Origin: CAZUSO01 sp964622775
GTDB lineage: Bacteria; Bacteroidota; Bacteroidia; Chitinophagales; Chitinophagaceae
Reading direction: 5' to 3'
NCBI GenBank assembly: GCA_964622775.1
Contig: CAZUSO010000032.1
Location: 1-32,256, forward strand
Length of the DNA: 32,256 nucleotides
A program made the position numbers and the translations under genes. This document shows positions 7,877 to 16,075 of this stretch, piece after piece (the first letter of the stretch is position 1; every line of letters begins with the position of its first letter). The notes beneath the pieces are model-generated. The model made no database searches and was not told where the DNA came from. It worked only from the letters and a program-made list of their open reading frames with translations.

Positions 7877-7958
7877 AAAATTAAAAATGAAGATTGAAAA
7901 TGAATAGCCAATTTTTAGTTCCATGTTTTTCCCATCATTTCGGGGAGGTACGATGAAG

Positions 7959-8041
7959 CGTCATTGCAGCGAAGCAATCTCAGGCATACTCATAGAGATT
8001 GCTTCGGCAACTCCGCATCGCTGCGTTACCCCGCAATGACG
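7959..8041. repeat. Solo REP-like inverted repeat before a cyclase gene
   Basis: The element begins CGTCATTGCAGCGAAGCAATC, continues to GATTGCTTCGGC and ends CCGCAATGACG, so its halves form an imperfect hairpin. It belongs to the same family as the tandem array at 31312-32164. It also keeps a reading frame open upstream of the true start at 8138, which can mislead start prediction. Confidence 0.75.
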
Positions 8042-8137
8042 CGAGAAACGGAACAAGTGAATAATTTTCAATTTATATACCGTTTAGTGTTATTACCAAC
8101 AACATTTTTTACGAATACAAGCGAAACAATTAACAAT

Positions 8138-10309
8138 ATGAAAAAACACCTCCTCTTTTTTTTAATTGTCAATTGTCAATTTTTAATTGTTAATGATTCT
8201 TATGCCCAAAACAATAGGATTGATTCCCTGCAAAAGGCGCTGCAAACCGCTAAGGAGGATACAAATAAGGTAAATACGTTTAATGCCATGAGCCGGCAAT
8301 TGTATCTGACGAGTAATTACGACACTGCCCTTTACTATGCCGGGAAAGCAAAAATATTGGCGGAGCATCTCAGCTTTCAAAAAGGAATAGCGGAGGCATA
8401 CCGCAACATTGGTAATGCTTCTTCAAGCAAGGGTAATTACGCCGAAGCTTTGAAAAATCATTTTGCCGCCCTGAATATATATGAAGCCACCGGGGACAAT
8501 AACGGAATAGCCGGATGTTACAACAACATCGGGAATGTTTATACCTATCGGAGTAATTATCCCGAAGCATTGAAAAACTATTTTGCTGCACAGAAAATAA
8601 ATGAAGCAACCGACAATAAGAGTTGGCTGGCAATAAATCTTGACAATATCGGAGGTATTTTTACGAATCAGGGCAATTACCCTGAAGCGTTAAAAAACTT
8701 TTTTGCTGCTTTGAACATATATGAATCCATCGGGGATAAACACGGAACAGCCGATGATTACAATAACATCGGGATTGTTTATAACTGCCAGGGCAACTAT
8801 CCTGAAGCTATGAAAAATTATTTTGCTGCATTGAAGATAGATGAGGCTATCGGAGATAAAAACAGGATAGCTGGAGATTACGCCAACATCGGGAATGTTT
8901 ATGCTGCCCAGAATAATTATCCCGAAGCTATGAAAAATTATTTTGCTGCATTGAAAATCAACGAGGCTATCGGGGATAAAAGGCTGATAGCTATTGATTA
9001 TGCCAACATCGGGAATGCCTGCCTGATTCAGGGCAATTACCCTGAAGCCCTGAAAAACGATTCTGCTGCGCTCAAAATATTTGAAGCATTCGGAGATAAG
9101 CAGGGCATGGCTGCATGTTACAACAACATTGGGTATGTTTCTTTTCATCAGGGCAACTACCCCGAAGCATTAAAAAGCTATTTTGCTGCATTGAGAATAG
9201 CGGAAGCCATCGGGACTGAAAGGTTGATTGCTACTTTATATAACAACATCGGGGCGGCTTATACGAAGCTCCACCGTCCGGAAGAAGGTAAAAAATGGCT
9301 GCAAAAGGGTTTGGCTTTAAGTAAAGAAACCGGTGCAAAGGAATATGTTAGAAATGCTTTCGAAAGCCTCTCGTCGGCCGACAGCGCCCTGGGAAATTAT
9401 AAAACCGCATTGGAAAATTACAAAATGTACATTCTTTACCAGGACAGCCTGTACAACGAAGAAAACACCAAAAAGCTTACCCAGACTGCCATGCAGTACG
9501 AGTTTGACAAAAAAGAGCTTGCCGACAGCATCCGCCATACGGCAGCGCGGAAGCTCATTGTCGCGAAGCTGCAAAAGCAAAGAGCTTATACCTGGTCGGG
9601 GGCGGGGGCGGGGATTGTATTGCTTGCATTTTTGATGCTCATCTTCAGAAACAATAAAAAATTAGGTGCGGAAAAGCAAAAATCAGAAAGCCTGTTGCTC
9701 AACATCCTTCCCGAAGCAATTGCTGCGGAGCTCAAGCAAAACGGTAATGCTACAGCGAAGCAGTTTGATAATGTAACCGTATTGTTTACCGATTTTGCCA
9801 GCTTCACCCAAACGGCCGAAAAGTTGGGGCCACAGCAATTAGTGCAGGAGTTGAACGAATGCTTCACCGCTTTCGACAACATCATCGAACGCAACGGACT
9901 CGAAAAAATCAAAACGATCGGCGATGCCTATCTTGCCGTCTGCGGCCTGCCTGCTGCTGACCCGCGCCATGCGCAAAAGACCATACAGGCGGCCTTAGCA
10001 ATACGGGACTTTATAGCGGAAAGGCGCAAGAAAGAAAATGTATTTGAAATCCGCATCGGTATCCACACAGGCAGTGTGGTAGCCGGTATTGTAGGTGTCA
10101 AGAAATTTGCCTACGACATCTGGGGCGATACGGTGAACACCGCAGCACGTATGGAACAAAGCAGCCCACCGGGGAAAATCAATATTTCGGAAACGACTTA
10201 TGATTTAGTGAAAGATGATTTTGCTTGTGAATACCGGGGTGAGATTGATGCCAAAGGGAAAGGCAAGGTGAAAATGTATTTTGCGGAGCAGCCAATGAGA
10301 GAAAAGTAG
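8138..10309 (+). CDS. TPR-sensor class III adenylyl cyclase (723 aa)
   Basis: I place the start at 8138 because it gives a proper signal peptide (MKKHLLFFL, ending SYA-Q); the frame is open further upstream only through a REP element. Eight NIG-type TPR units follow in exact 40-residue steps from residue 91 to 371, two more than in the 638-residue paralogue. A linker (KLTQTAMQYEFDKK), one membrane helix (~484-503) and a signalling helix lead to the cyclase domain. Site residues are Asp552 and Asp596 (metals), Lys592 and Asp660 (adenine), Asn667 and Arg671. The expected product is cAMP in the cytoplasm, under control of periplasmic TPRs that probably bind a protein or peptide. It is the last gene of the array and converges on prc. 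Confidence 0.92.
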   Translation: MKKHLLFFLIVNCQFLIVNDSYAQNNRIDSLQKALQTAKEDTNKVNTFNAMSRQLYLTSNYDTALYYAGKAKILAEHLSFQKGIAEAYRNIGNASSSKGNYAEALKNHFAALNIYEATGDNNGIAGCYNNIGNVYTYRSNYPEALKNYFAAQKINEATDNKSWLAINLDNIGGIFTNQGNYPEALKNFFAALNIYESIGDKHGTADDYNNIGIVYNCQGNYPEAMKNYFAALKIDEAIGDKNRIAGDYANIGNVYAAQNNYPEAMKNYFAALKINEAIGDKRLIAIDYANIGNACLIQGNYPEALKNDSAALKIFEAFGDKQGMAACYNNIGYVSFHQGNYPEALKSYFAALRIAEAIGTERLIATLYNNIGAAYTKLHRPEEGKKWLQKGLALSKETGAKEYVRNAFESLSSADSALGNYKTALENYKMYILYQDSLYNEENTKKLTQTAMQYEFDKKELADSIRHTAARKLIVAKLQKQRAYTWSGAGAGIVLLAFLMLIFRNNKKLGAEKQKSESLLLNILPEAIAAELKQNGNATAKQFDNVTVLFTDFASFTQTAEKLGPQQLVQELNECFTAFDNIIERNGLEKIKTIGDAYLAVCGLPAADPRHAQKTIQAALAIRDFIAERRKKENVFEIRIGIHTGSVVAGIVGVKKFAYDIWGDTVNTAARMEQSSPPGKINISETTYDLVKDDFACEYRGEIDAKGKGKVKMYFAEQPMREK

Positions 10310-10369
10310 GTCATTGAGCCGCCTGGTTCAGGTTCATTGAGTTTATCGAAATCACATCCGTGTGTTAGC

Positions 10370-10412
10370 TTTGACAAGCTCAACAAACGAGTTATTCATT
10401 GAGCTTGTCAAA
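10370..10412. terminator. Perfect hairpin between convergent genes
   Basis: TTTGACAAGCTCAA (10370-10383) and its exact complement TTGAGCTTGTCAAA (10399-10412) flank a 15-base loop. It lies between the convergent 723-aa cyclase and prc, so it could end transcription from both sides, but there is no T-tract. The sequence also resembles widespread dispersed palindromes (TTCATTGAG..TTATCGAAA occurs just upstream), so it may be a repeat serving as a terminator. Confidence 0.5.
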
Positions 10413-10475
10413 ATGAAGAAAAGTAATTATTGTGCTTACCCATCATACTATAAGGCATCTTTTTCTGCCCAATGC

Positions 10476-12707
10476 TTAATCTGCAAGCACCTGCTTATTA
10501 GTCATCTCATGCAGCGGTTTCTTCCTTCCGGTAGCCACGTTGTTATGCATCCAGTCGTTGATAATTGTAACGGTTTCCGCGATATAAGGATCTTTCTGCA
10601 GCCTTTTGATCCATACCTTATTCTTATTTACGGATGCGCTGTCTATATTGATCCTGACCAAATCTTCATCAAGATTGCGAACCGTTAAAGGCGTGTTCAG
10701 GCTGTCTAGTTGATCGATGCGTTTGGATAAAGCCTCATTTTCTTTCATCTTTTCTGCATATGCTGTTTCGTTTAAAGGCATCACATTATCGTCCTGTTGC
10801 TTTTTCAATCTTTGAGCCGCTTCCAGAATGAGCTTGAAGTTCTTGCTTTTGCTTACCCGAACCTGGCTTTCATCACTCAAACGATTATAGAAACTGCCGG
10901 ATAAAAAATTCCGGTATTCTACTGATGCTATCTTATCCCATTGTAAGGCGCTTTTGTCCTTGCGCTCACCGGTTTCATCGAGCATGTCATATACATCCGG
11001 CAGCAGGATATCAGGAGTCACGCCTTTCAGTTGGGTAGAGCCGCCATTAATGCGATAGAATTTCTGAATGGTTAATTTCAGCGAACCAATGCCGTCATAT
11101 TCTGCATCACCGCCTTTGGCATTCATCAGCGCTTCTATGATGCGTTCCCTTGCGCTGCTGGTCACAAACTGATCCAGCGGAACTAATTTCTGAACCGTTC
11201 CCTTCCCGAATGTTGTAGAGCCGACAATCACGGCACGTCCGTAATCCTGCATTGCCGCTGCTAATATCTCCGATGCCGAAGCGGAACCGCCGTTGACCAT
11301 GATCGCCAGCGGGCCGGAATATAAGGGGGCGCTTAGCTTGCTGCTGAGTGTCATGGTCTGGTCGCCGCTGCTGCGTACCTGGACTACAGGGCCTTTGCCG
11401 ATAAATAATCCCGCAATGTCCACCACATCGGACAAAGAGCCGCCACCATTATTTCTTAAATCAAGAATGACGCCGTCCACATGAGCTGCCTTTAGCTTGA
11501 TCAGTTCTTTTTCGATGTCCGTAGAGCAACGGCGACCCCTTGGATTGCTGAAATCCACATAAAACTCCGGCAGATAAATATACCCGATACGTTTACCGTC
11601 TTCTTCCACGATATTGGATTTGGCAAAGACATCTTCTATATCCACCTTATCCCGTATAATCGGGATGACCTCGGAGGAGCCGTCGGAGTGTTTTACGGTC
11701 AGTCGTACTTCGGTGCCTTTCGGCCCGCGGATCATTTTCACCACATCTTCCAGGTCGAATCCTTCCGCGTCCACAGGAAGGGCATCGCCCTGAGCTACTT
11801 TTTCAATGATGTCTTCCGCTTTCAGCTTCCCGCCTTTCCAGGCAGGACTGCCCGTAACAATGGAGGTGATCTTCACGCTTCCGTCATCCTGCTGCTGGAG
11901 CGTAGCGCCGATTCCGCTGAATGAGCCTGACATCATTTCATCAAATTTCTTTTTGTCGTCCGGCGGCAGATAATTGGTATGCGGATCTTCTGCGCCGCAA
12001 ATCGTATTCATATAAATGGCGAAGCGGTCATTGTCATTCAGCTTCTGTAATCGTTTAAAGTACCGATCCTGCACCTTAAGTACATTTTCGCGCGCCTCCT
12101 GTTCCAGTGTGGCAAAATCTTTGGGCTGGTATCCCGTAGAATCTTTTGTCTTTTTCTCTTCCGTGTCTTTAAGAGATTTATATTTTTCCAGCACGCGGTA
12201 TTTCAGGTAGGCATACCACCTGGCTTTTAACTCCGTTTCGTCTTTCACGAAATCCAATTCTTTACCGTCTAATTCAATCTGGTCTTTACCGTTAAAGCTG
12301 AAAGGACGGGTAAGGATGTCCTGGTAATACGTTTGCGCTTGTGCAATCCGGTTCACGAACAGGGCATTGATCCGGTTGAAAAAATCAAGGGAGTTATCCC
12401 TGATTTCATCATCAATCTTGTCCCGGTAGGCATTCAGGCTGTCCATATCGCTTTGCATGAAAAATTTCTTATCATAATCAAAGCTTTCCAGCATTTTGTC
12501 GAATACGGTGCGGGAAAAGTCGTCATTAAGCTCACGGGGCGCATAATGCCCCTGCGACATAATGCTCATAATGGTGTTTTGGATAATTTCATTTTGTCCT
12601 CCGTTCACATCTTCCCGGTCATTGGCGTATTTGAAGGAAAAAAACACAGCCAGTGTTGCGAGAATGAGAGCCGGTATCAGGATTTTATTTTTCATGAATT
12701 GAAGCAT
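10476..12707 (-). CDS. prc: Carboxy-terminal processing (tail-specific) protease, Prc/S41 family
   Basis: This 743-residue periplasmic serine protease degrades or trims proteins from their C-terminus. An N-terminal hydrophobic helix (~8-25) serves as signal or anchor. A helical Prc N-domain precedes a PDZ domain (~260-350, GSFSGIGATL) and the S41 catalytic domain. The predicted Ser477-Lys502 dyad lies in GGSASASEIL and TFGKGTVQ, with the 25-residue spacing seen in E. coli Prc. The C-terminal ~150 residues match the Prc tail domain. Length is close to family norm. The start could also be the Met four codons later (12695); both keep the signal segment. A TACATTTG box lies ~50 bp upstream. It converges with the cyclase array and has no operon partner. 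Confidence 0.93.
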   Translation of the reverse strand: MLQFMKNKILIPALILATLAVFFSFKYANDREDVNGGQNEIIQNTIMSIMSQGHYAPRELNDDFSRTVFDKMLESFDYDKKFFMQSDMDSLNAYRDKIDDEIRDNSLDFFNRINALFVNRIAQAQTYYQDILTRPFSFNGKDQIELDGKELDFVKDETELKARWYAYLKYRVLEKYKSLKDTEEKKTKDSTGYQPKDFATLEQEARENVLKVQDRYFKRLQKLNDNDRFAIYMNTICGAEDPHTNYLPPDDKKKFDEMMSGSFSGIGATLQQQDDGSVKITSIVTGSPAWKGGKLKAEDIIEKVAQGDALPVDAEGFDLEDVVKMIRGPKGTEVRLTVKHSDGSSEVIPIIRDKVDIEDVFAKSNIVEEDGKRIGYIYLPEFYVDFSNPRGRRCSTDIEKELIKLKAAHVDGVILDLRNNGGGSLSDVVDIAGLFIGKGPVVQVRSSGDQTMTLSSKLSAPLYSGPLAIMVNGGSASASEILAAAMQDYGRAVIVGSTTFGKGTVQKLVPLDQFVTSSARERIIEALMNAKGGDAEYDGIGSLKLTIQKFYRINGGSTQLKGVTPDILLPDVYDMLDETGERKDKSALQWDKIASVEYRNFLSGSFYNRLSDESQVRVSKSKNFKLILEAAQRLKKQQDDNVMPLNETAYAEKMKENEALSKRIDQLDSLNTPLTVRNLDEDLVRINIDSASVNKNKVWIKRLQKDPYIAETVTIINDWMHNNVATGRKKPLHEMTNKQVLAD

Positions 12708-12757
12708 ATCTTGCCTTTAATTAATTAAATGGTTCTGATTAAGAGAATTTAGCTGAA

Positions 12758-12765
12758 CAAATGTA
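12758..12765 (-). promoter_or_regulatory. Promoter -7 box for prc
   Basis: Reads TACATTTG on the minus strand, matching TAnnTTTG, ~50 bases before the prc start. The -33 element is weak (TTTC about 21 bases upstream). Confidence 0.5.
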
Positions 12766-12851
12766 GCTCAATTATTGGTTAATGAAAGTTTAATCCTGCC
12801 TGAACGCTATCACCCATACTGGGTGAATTTTGCGCCGGGGAGCGGATTCCA

Positions 12852-12887
12852 TAAAAAAATCTTCCTGACAGGAATCAGGAAGATTTT
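12852..12887 (-). terminator. Intrinsic terminator of the rpsF-rpsR-rplI operon
   Basis: A 13-bp perfect stem (AATCTTCCTGA core) with a 6-base loop is followed on the minus strand by a run of T. It starts 23 bases after the rplI stop, a classic rho-independent terminator placement. Confidence 0.88.
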
Positions 12888-12909
12888 AAGAAAAATTATT
12901 CGGAGACAA

Positions 12910-13353
12910 TTATTCAGCCACTACTTCAAATTCCATATCAACCACTTTGTCCTTTCCGAAGTCTATCTGGGCTTTGTGTGTTCCCGGTTCTTTCACATCT
13001 TCTGTGATTACGATCCGTCGGCGGTCAATCTCATAGCCTTTTTGTTCGCGGATAGCGCGGGCTAACTGAATGGAGGTCACGGAGCCGAATATCTTACCGC
13101 TTTCTCCTACTTTAGCGCCAATCTTAACCGGTGCTTTGAGCGCATCGGCAACCTTGGCGATATCGGCAAGCAGCTTTTCTTCGCGGCGGGCAATTACCTT
13201 ATGGCGTTCAGCAAGCACTTTTTTATTGGAACTGTTTGCTTCAACGGCGAATTTTTGCGGTATCAGGAAATTACGGGCATAGCCGGGGCGCACATCTACC
13301 AGTTCATGAGCAGCGCCTAAATTATCTACGTCTTTTATGAGTATGATTTGCAT
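12910..13353 (-). CDS. rplI: 50S ribosomal protein bL9
   Basis: Structural protein of the large ribosomal subunit, binding 23S rRNA near the L1 stalk base and helping frame maintenance. The 147-residue length is normal. The N-domain begins MQIILIKDV and carries the family pattern VRPGYARNFLIP; a long connecting helix (~40-75, charged) leads to the C-domain with the GKIFGSVT segment. It is the last gene of the rpsF-rpsR-rplI operon, 7 bp after rpsR, and is followed by a strong terminator. Confidence 0.97.
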   Translation of the reverse strand: MQIILIKDVDNLGAAHELVDVRPGYARNFLIPQKFAVEANSSNKKVLAERHKVIARREEKLLADIAKVADALKAPVKIGAKVGESGKIFGSVTSIQLARAIREQKGYEIDRRRIVITEDVKEPGTHKAQIDFGKDKVVDMEFEVVAE

Positions 13354-13360
13354 ATTGTTT

Positions 13361-13627
13361 TTACTTTAAAAGGTCAGTAACATAAGGCAGGATAGCCATT
13401 TGGCGGGCCTTTTTTATAGCATGTCCCAGTTTACGCTGGTATTTCAGAGAAGTTCCGGTAATACGACGCGGCAGCATTTTACCCTGATCGTTCAGGAATT
13501 TCTTCAGAAATTCTGCATCCTTATAGTCAATATATTTGATGCCGAGTTTTTTGAAGCGGCAATATTTCTTCTGGCGTTTTTCTACACGTGTGGTAGTCAG
13601 GTATTTTATATCGTTTGGTCTGGCCAT
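13361..13627 (-). CDS. rpsR: 30S ribosomal protein bS18
   Basis: Small-subunit protein that pairs with bS6 on the platform of the 30S subunit. The 88 residues include the family core YKDAEFLKKFLNDQGKMLPR and the basic segment RRITGTSLKYQRKLGHAIKKAR in two parts (RRITGTS, YQRKL). It lies between rpsF and rplI on the minus strand, with 33 bp to rpsF and 7 bp to rplI, so it is co-transcribed. Confidence 0.97.
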   Translation of the reverse strand: MARPNDIKYLTTTRVEKRQKKYCRFKKLGIKYIDYKDAEFLKKFLNDQGKMLPRRITGTSLKYQRKLGHAIKKARQMAILPYVTDLLK

Positions 13628-13660
13628 CTTAATGGAATATTTTATTATGAATGAATGAGA

Positions 13661-14035
13661 TTAAGCTTCTGCTTCGGCGGATGTTTCTTTAGCTTTGGCA
13701 GGAGCATTACGCTTGCGTTCGTTATAGGCAACGGCATATTTATCCAAATGGGTAATGAGGTGACGCATAACGTTTTCATCGCGATTTAGCTGGATTTCCA
13801 GCTTTCCGTTCAGGTCGGTAGGTGCGGTGTATTCGACCACTGTGTAAAGACCGGTAGTTTTTTTCTGGATGGGATAGGCCATAGAGCGCAGCCCCCAGAT
13901 GTTTTCGTGAAGGAGTGTTCCTCCGTTTTCTGTAATGAAAGTAGTGAATTTTTTCTGAGCGCTTTTAAACTCTTCTTCCGTCAATACCGGCGTAAAGATG
14001 AGCATCATCTCATAATTCTGGATGTTTGTTGCCAT
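13661..14035 (-). CDS. rpsF: 30S ribosomal protein bS6
   Basis: Small-subunit protein forming a heterodimer with bS18. I place the start at 14035 (MATNIQNYEMML), giving 124 residues; an upstream in-frame ATG at 14101 would add 22 residues that do not fit the family and would run through the leader hairpin. The core EEEFKSAQKKF and the GLRSMAYPIQKKTTG segment match bS6. The C-terminus is Ala/Lys/Glu-rich, typical of longer bS6 tails. It is the first gene of rpsF-rpsR-rplI with an excellent promoter ~110 bp upstream, leaving a ~100-base leader. Confidence 0.95.
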   Translation of the reverse strand: MATNIQNYEMMLIFTPVLTEEEFKSAQKKFTTFITENGGTLLHENIWGLRSMAYPIQKKTTGLYTVVEYTAPTDLNGKLEIQLNRDENVMRHLITHLDKYAVAYNERKRNAPAKAKETSAEAEA

Positions 14036-14068
14036 AAAATGTGTTTGGTTAATAAATGAAAAATCTCC

Positions 14069-14097
14069 CCGAAAACGATGCCGGCTGCAACTTTCGG
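14069..14097 (-). promoter_or_regulatory. Candidate S6:S18 autoregulatory leader hairpin
   Basis: In the rpsF leader CCGAAA and TTTCGG pair across a loop that contains GCCGGC. S6:S18 leaders in many bacteria use a hairpin with an exposed CCG that mimics the rRNA site of bS18. The position, between the promoter and the rpsF start, fits. The structural match is only by eye. Confidence 0.35.
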
Positions 14098-14144
14098 ACA
14101 TTTTATCGGATGATAAAAAGGCCGGTATGCTGTTTTTGGGAGGG

Positions 14145-14175
14145 CAAAGGTAGGAAAATTATTATAACAGACAAA
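14145..14175 (-). promoter_or_regulatory. Promoter of the rpsF-rpsR-rplI operon
   Basis: On the minus strand TTTG (14172-14175), a 19-base spacer and TACCTTTG (14145-14152) match the Bacteroidota promoter pattern exactly. Confidence 0.8.
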
Positions 14176-14259
14176 TTAAAATATTAGTTTGCCGTAGAGA
14201 ACGCAGTCAAAAGTCGTAATTCGTAATTATATAATTCGTAAAAAAATCAGCAAAAGACT

Positions 14260-15738
14260 TTAAGCCATCACCATATCGGCTTCCTGATCCAGAAAATGTT
14301 CCGCTTCGACAAGATCGTTATGCAACACGCGGTCGCTGTTATTAAAGCTGACCTTTTCGCGAAATGCTATGCAGATTTTTTCTAAGCCGGCAGACATTTT
14401 TGCGGGTCTCCGGAACTCAACGGCCTGTACGGCTGTCAGCAGTTCGATAGCCAATACCCTTTGCACATTATCCACTACCCGTTTTAGCTTGGTGGCCGCA
14501 TTAGCGCCCATGCTCACATGATCCTCCTGCCCGTTGCTGCTTACAATGCTATCGACCGATGCAGGCGTACAGAGCTGCTTATTCTGGCTGACAATAGCCG
14601 CAGCGGTGTATTGAGCAATCATAAAGCCGCTGTGCAATCCGGCATGCTCCGTCAGGAAAGGCGGCAGGCCGCGTTGTCCGCTCACGAGCAGGTAGGTACG
14701 GCGTTCGGAGATATTGGCCAGTTCGGCCAGCGCTATAGCCAGGAAATCTAAGCTGAGCGCCAGGGGCTGTCCGTGGAAATTTCCACCGCTGATGATCTGA
14801 TCTTCCTCCTCAAATACTAAGGGATTGTCCGTAACCGAATTGATTTCCGTTTCCACAACGCCGGAAACATACTGAATGGCGTCCTTACTGGCGCCGTGTA
14901 CTTGTGGCACACAACGGAATGAATAGGGGTCCTGCACCTGTTTCTTTTCCGTCTGCTGCAATTCGCTGCCTTCCAGCAAGCTGCGGATAGCGGCGGCTGT
15001 AGCTACCTGGCCTTCATGAGGACGCACCCGGTGCACCGGTGCCGAAAAAGGTTCGGGCTTTCCGTCGAAGGTCTCTAAGGAGATAGCGGCAATGACGTCC
15101 GCCCAGCGCGATAATCGTTTGGCTTTGATCAGCGACCAGACGCCGTAAGCGCTCATAAACTGAGTGCCGTTAAGGAGAGCCAGGCCTTCTTTGGCCTGCA
15201 ACTTTAAGGGCTTAATATTTTTTTCGCTCAGGGCAGTTTCTGCATGCACCCTGCCCTGGGGAGTATGCATCTCTCCTTTCCCCAAAAGCGGGAGGCTCAG
15301 ATGTGCCAATGGCGCCAGGTCACCGGAAGCGCCTAACGAGCCCAACTCATAGACTACCGGTAGCATCTTTTCATTGTAAAAATCAACAAAATACTGTACG
15401 GTTTTTTCATGAACGCCACTATAGCCCTGTGCCATATTTCGGATCTTCAGTAACAGCATCAGTCGCACAATCTCCGGCGATACTTCGTCGCCCATACCGC
15501 AGGCATGAGAGCAAACCAGGTTTTCCTGCAAACTGCTCAGTTCGTCATCTGTGATGCGCACATTGCACAAGGATCCGAAACCGGTATTGATGCCATAGTA
15601 GGTGTTGCCGCTTTTTATTTTTCCATCAAGGTAATTGCGGTTGGAACGAATCCGTTCCAGATCCCTTTCAGAAAGCGTTAGGTGGTCTTTTAAGATTTCA
15701 CCGACCTCGTCAATTGAAATATAATGCGGTAGTTCCAT
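14260..15738 (-). CDS. hutH: Histidine ammonia-lyase
   Basis: Catalyses deamination of L-histidine to urocanate, first step of histidine breakdown, in the cytoplasm. The 492 residues include the MIO-forming triad Ala137-Ser138-Gly139 (GSLGASGDLAPL), the YGINTGFG motif (~48-55), LLNGTQ (~180) and QDPYSFRC.PQVHG. His78 in CSHACGMG is the residue typical of histidine-specific lyases, which argues against a tyrosine or phenylalanine lyase. No hutU, hutI or hutG is nearby, so the rest of the pathway must lie elsewhere, or the enzyme has another role. A TACCTTTG box sits ~20 bp before the ATG. A repeat-like TCGTAATTCGTAATT stretch follows the 3' end near 14213. Confidence 0.93.
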   Translation of the reverse strand: MELPHYISIDEVGEILKDHLTLSERDLERIRSNRNYLDGKIKSGNTYYGINTGFGSLCNVRITDDELSSLQENLVCSHACGMGDEVSPEIVRLMLLLKIRNMAQGYSGVHEKTVQYFVDFYNEKMLPVVYELGSLGASGDLAPLAHLSLPLLGKGEMHTPQGRVHAETALSEKNIKPLKLQAKEGLALLNGTQFMSAYGVWSLIKAKRLSRWADVIAAISLETFDGKPEPFSAPVHRVRPHEGQVATAAAIRSLLEGSELQQTEKKQVQDPYSFRCVPQVHGASKDAIQYVSGVVETEINSVTDNPLVFEEEDQIISGGNFHGQPLALSLDFLAIALAELANISERRTYLLVSGQRGLPPFLTEHAGLHSGFMIAQYTAAAIVSQNKQLCTPASVDSIVSSNGQEDHVSMGANAATKLKRVVDNVQRVLAIELLTAVQAVEFRRPAKMSAGLEKICIAFREKVSFNNSDRVLHNDLVEAEHFLDQEADMVMA

Positions 15739-15758
15739 GATTCTATCTTTAAAGAAGG

Positions 15759-15766
15759 CAAAGGTA
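15759..15766 (-). promoter_or_regulatory. Promoter -7 box for hutH
   Basis: Reads TACCTTTG on the minus strand, matching TAnnTTTG. It is 20 bases from the start codon, implying a short leader. No clear -33 element was seen. Confidence 0.55.
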
Positions 15767-15917
15767 TTTTATTGCATTCAAATATTTCATGACCGGCGCG
15801 CTTTTAATCCTGTATGCGATGATGATCTTGTTTTGTTATTGATGGAAGTGTTAGGGGCTGCCAGGATAATTGCCCTGCAGATATCGCTGATCAGTGCATA
15901 TAAAAAGAAGATTGAAA

Positions 15918-15968
15918 ATAGCCATAGATGCACAGGTAAGGATTTATTATCTATGCATATATGGCTAT
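15918..15968. repeat. 51-bp palindromic repeat, copy 1 (imperfect)
   Basis: Arms of 18 bases (ATAGCCATAGATGCACAG and a partly matching complement) enclose a 15-base loop. Loop and flanks match the perfect copy at 26578-26628 with one loop change. The remaining DNA between hutH and the methyltransferase (15767-16075) shows no gene or other signal. Confidence 0.8.
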
Positions 15969-16075
15969 AAAATGAATGTATTTCATCAGAAATCTTTGCT
16001 GCTTTGTATCCTTCGCTTTCTTTGCATGAAACACAGACAACCGTCTTTCTGATGCTTCAAATTAATTGCACAAGC

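Noticed and set aside
7964..8137. 58-codon N-terminal extension of the 723-aa cyclase
   Set aside because: It runs through a REP element and would bury the signal peptide; the start at 8138 matches the paralogue at 1863.
501..10309. Guanylyl cyclase assignment for the array
   Set aside because: All copies have Lys in KIKTIGD and Asp in YD(I/L)W, the adenine-selecting pair; guanylyl cyclases have Glu and Cys at these places.
501..10309. CBASS or similar anti-phage cyclase system
   Set aside because: These are class III cyclases, not CD-NTases, and no effector, Cap or defence gene is present.
12775..13065. Plus-strand frame opposite rplI
   Set aside because: It overlaps the operon terminator and rplI; the minus-strand genes are certain.
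14260..15738. Tyrosine or phenylalanine ammonia-lyase
   Set aside because: The SHACG segment with His78 and the overall pattern fit histidine ammonia-lyase.
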